A DNA stretch of 64,000 bases, taken from contig NZ_LT859959.1 of assembly GCF_900176205.1 (NCBI RefSeq), forward strand, positions 1,550,001 through 1,614,000. The letters run 5' to 3'. How positions within the stretch are numbered: position 1 is the stretch's first letter; each line of letters opens with the position of its first letter. The stretch comes from Bradyrhizobium sp. ORS 285. Lineage in GTDB: Bacteria; Pseudomonadota; Alphaproteobacteria; Rhizobiales; Xanthobacteraceae. A program made the position numbers and the translations under genes. Under the pieces are notes generated by a model that was not told the DNA's origin, did not search any database, and worked only from the letters and a program-made list of their open reading frames with translations. This document shows, piece after piece, positions 63,162 through 64,000 of the stretch.

Positions 63162-63367
63162 GGTTCAGCGCGCAGCTTTCGGCCCGCGAGGGCGCAAGCC
63201 GGGCAGTATCCAAAAACGCCCGTCAGCGCGGTCATGACTCCGACACCGGCGATCAGGTATGCGACGGGCATACCTTTAAGTCCGAGCAGCCCACAAGCGA
63301 TCATTATTGCCCCGGCTAAGAGCCGGACCCAACTTTCCCATCCAGCCACGTTCTTCCTGTAAAGCAT
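63158..63367 (-). CDS. DUF2892 small membrane protein with a CPxC motif, first copy
   Basis: The 69-aa protein reads MLYRKNVAGWESWVRLLAG, then two hydrophobic segments and GYCPACALAGRKL with a CPxC pair; this is the DUF2892 membrane unit found in YgaP-type rhodaneses. I took the ATG at 63367, which has an AGGAGG site 5 bases upstream; the longer frame has no such support. It is the first gene of the operon and overlaps the sigma factor gene by 4 bases. Confidence 0.82.
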   Translation of the reverse strand: MLYRKNVAGWESWVRLLAGAIMIACGLLGLKGMPVAYLIAGVGVMTALTGVFGYCPACALAGRKLRAEP

Positions 63368-63699
63368 CGTCACCTCCTGCCTTAGTCGCGTCGTTTCTGA
63401 CGCTCCGGAGACATAGAGGCTTGAAAGCCGAGAAACGGTTCGCGGCTCCGGAAAAAAATCTGAGTCAGGCTGGTCCAGAAGCTGGCGGTCGGCGGGCGGC
63501 GTGAAAAGGTCTGCTCCGTGTCTATAGCTGCCTTCTGGTAGCCGATGGCTTGCTTCCGGTTGAGCCTCGGAAGCGGACCTTGCCGGGGGGCGATCAGAGG
63601 TCCGGTATGGGCCACAAGGAGACATTGCCAACTCGGCCGCACCTGTGGCTTTCTCAATTCGCTATAGCTCAAGTCGGCCCCTTTGCTAGAGGCAAGACA
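63368..63699. other. Divergent promoter region at the right end
   Basis: The 332 bases separate the leftward DUF2892-sigma operon from the rightward partial gene. I see no gene. Promoters for both should be here, but no consensus box stands out. Confidence 0.4.
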
Positions 63700-64000
63700 T
63701 GCCAGGACCATCTACAAGAGACGTGCATCATCTGCCTGACATCGTCTCATTGAAGCGGCTGCTTCAATCAGTCGCGATGCTTGATGCAATCATCTGCCCT
63801 GACTGGGAGTACCGTTACTACTCTTTCAACGCCAATTGGGCCGCGGGAGAAATGATGGGCTCAATGCGGAATGGCCAAGGCGACGAATTTTTCGTATTGT
63901 TCAATTCTCATGGTGCATTCATCAAAGGCTTTGATCACGGGTCGGTCGTAGCGTCCCTAAGATTACCAGGTCAGCAGTTCTATCGCGATCTGCCTGGCCA
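63700..64000 (+). CDS. Partial protein of unknown function, cut by the window edge
   Basis: The frame opens MPGPSTRDVHHLPDIVSLKR and continues to the last base without a stop (100 codons seen). Blocks ICPDWEYRYYSFNANWAAGE, MRNGQGDEFFVLFNSHGAFI and GFDHGSVVASLRLPGQQFY are rich in aromatic residues and compositionally convincing. Similar uncharacterised bacterial proteins exist to my recollection, but I cannot name a family. GAGGCAAG 4 bases upstream may be the ribosome-binding site. The base composition is AT-richer than the core of the window. Confidence 0.72.

Overview
The window looks like chromosome from a high-GC alphaproteobacterium of the Bradyrhizobium/Rhodopseudomonas group. The evidence is the GC-rich third codon positions, a circularly permuted two-piece tmRNA with an ANDNFAPVAQAA tag, SspB-alpha, DUF2336 and DUF4169 family proteins, and many GC-rich palindromic intergenic repeats of the type common in that group. 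This placement comes from recognising families, not from a database search.

Layout, left to right. 0-8.5 kb: a LysR regulator, a shikimate dehydrogenase, a complete branched-chain-type ABC importer (SBP, two permeases, two ATPases) and a two-domain 3-dehydroshikimate dehydratase, together reading as an uptake and catabolic operon that turns shikimate-type compounds into protocatechuate. 8.5-12.5 kb: a LysR / quinone-reductase divergent pair, then feoAB. 12.6-16 kb: DUF4169 and RHH proteins, fumC, sspB and the tmRNA gene. 16-21 kb: a split chromate transporter pair and a tripartite tricarboxylate transporter (tctBAC). 21-27 kb: thyA, GNAT, folA, hflK, hflC, a DUF2065 protein and a Do-type protease. 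28-31.8 kb: GNAT, a small secreted protein, serB, miaA and a frameshifted FitA-like antitoxin. 32-39 kb: branched-chain amino acid synthesis (attenuator leader, ilvI, a threonine dehydratase-like gene, ilvH, methyltransferase, LysE exporter, ilvC). 39-44.8 kb: DUF2336, an SDR, small proteins and a membrane sulfatase/phosphoethanolamine-transferase-like enzyme. 44.6-47.2 kb: a foreign-looking cassette (see below). 47.3-55.3 kb: rhodanese, an osmoprotectant-type ABC system, a NitT/TauT-type ABC system, NUDIX and PPK2. 55.5-61.6 kb: a CHASE2-PAS-GGDEF-EAL protein, a FecR-domain protein and a two-partner-secretion transporter. 61.6-64 kb: an AT-richer stretch with a hidden 59-aa gene, an ECF sigma factor between two CPxC-containing DUF2892 membrane proteins, and a gene cut by the window edge.

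The most unusual locus is the roughly 2.4 kb insert at 44.6-47.0 kb. Three leftward genes, a small protein with a basic tail, an orphan ParA-type ATPase and a PD-(D/E)XK-like protein, sit at the 3' end of the sulfatase gene. The last ~52 codons of that gene are present on both sides of the insert, and the two copies differ only at synonymous positions. This looks like a compact cassette that entered by replacing the gene's end with its own copy. It carries no recombinase. Its function is unknown; defence or plasmid/phage interference is an inference from the domains and the layout.

Other points worth attention are the ilv leader peptide plus terminator, a palindromic element flanked by an 11-bp direct repeat that separates two ABC genes, the permuted ssrA next to sspB, and the sigma/DUF2892 operon. 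All family assignments were made by eye from translated sequence.
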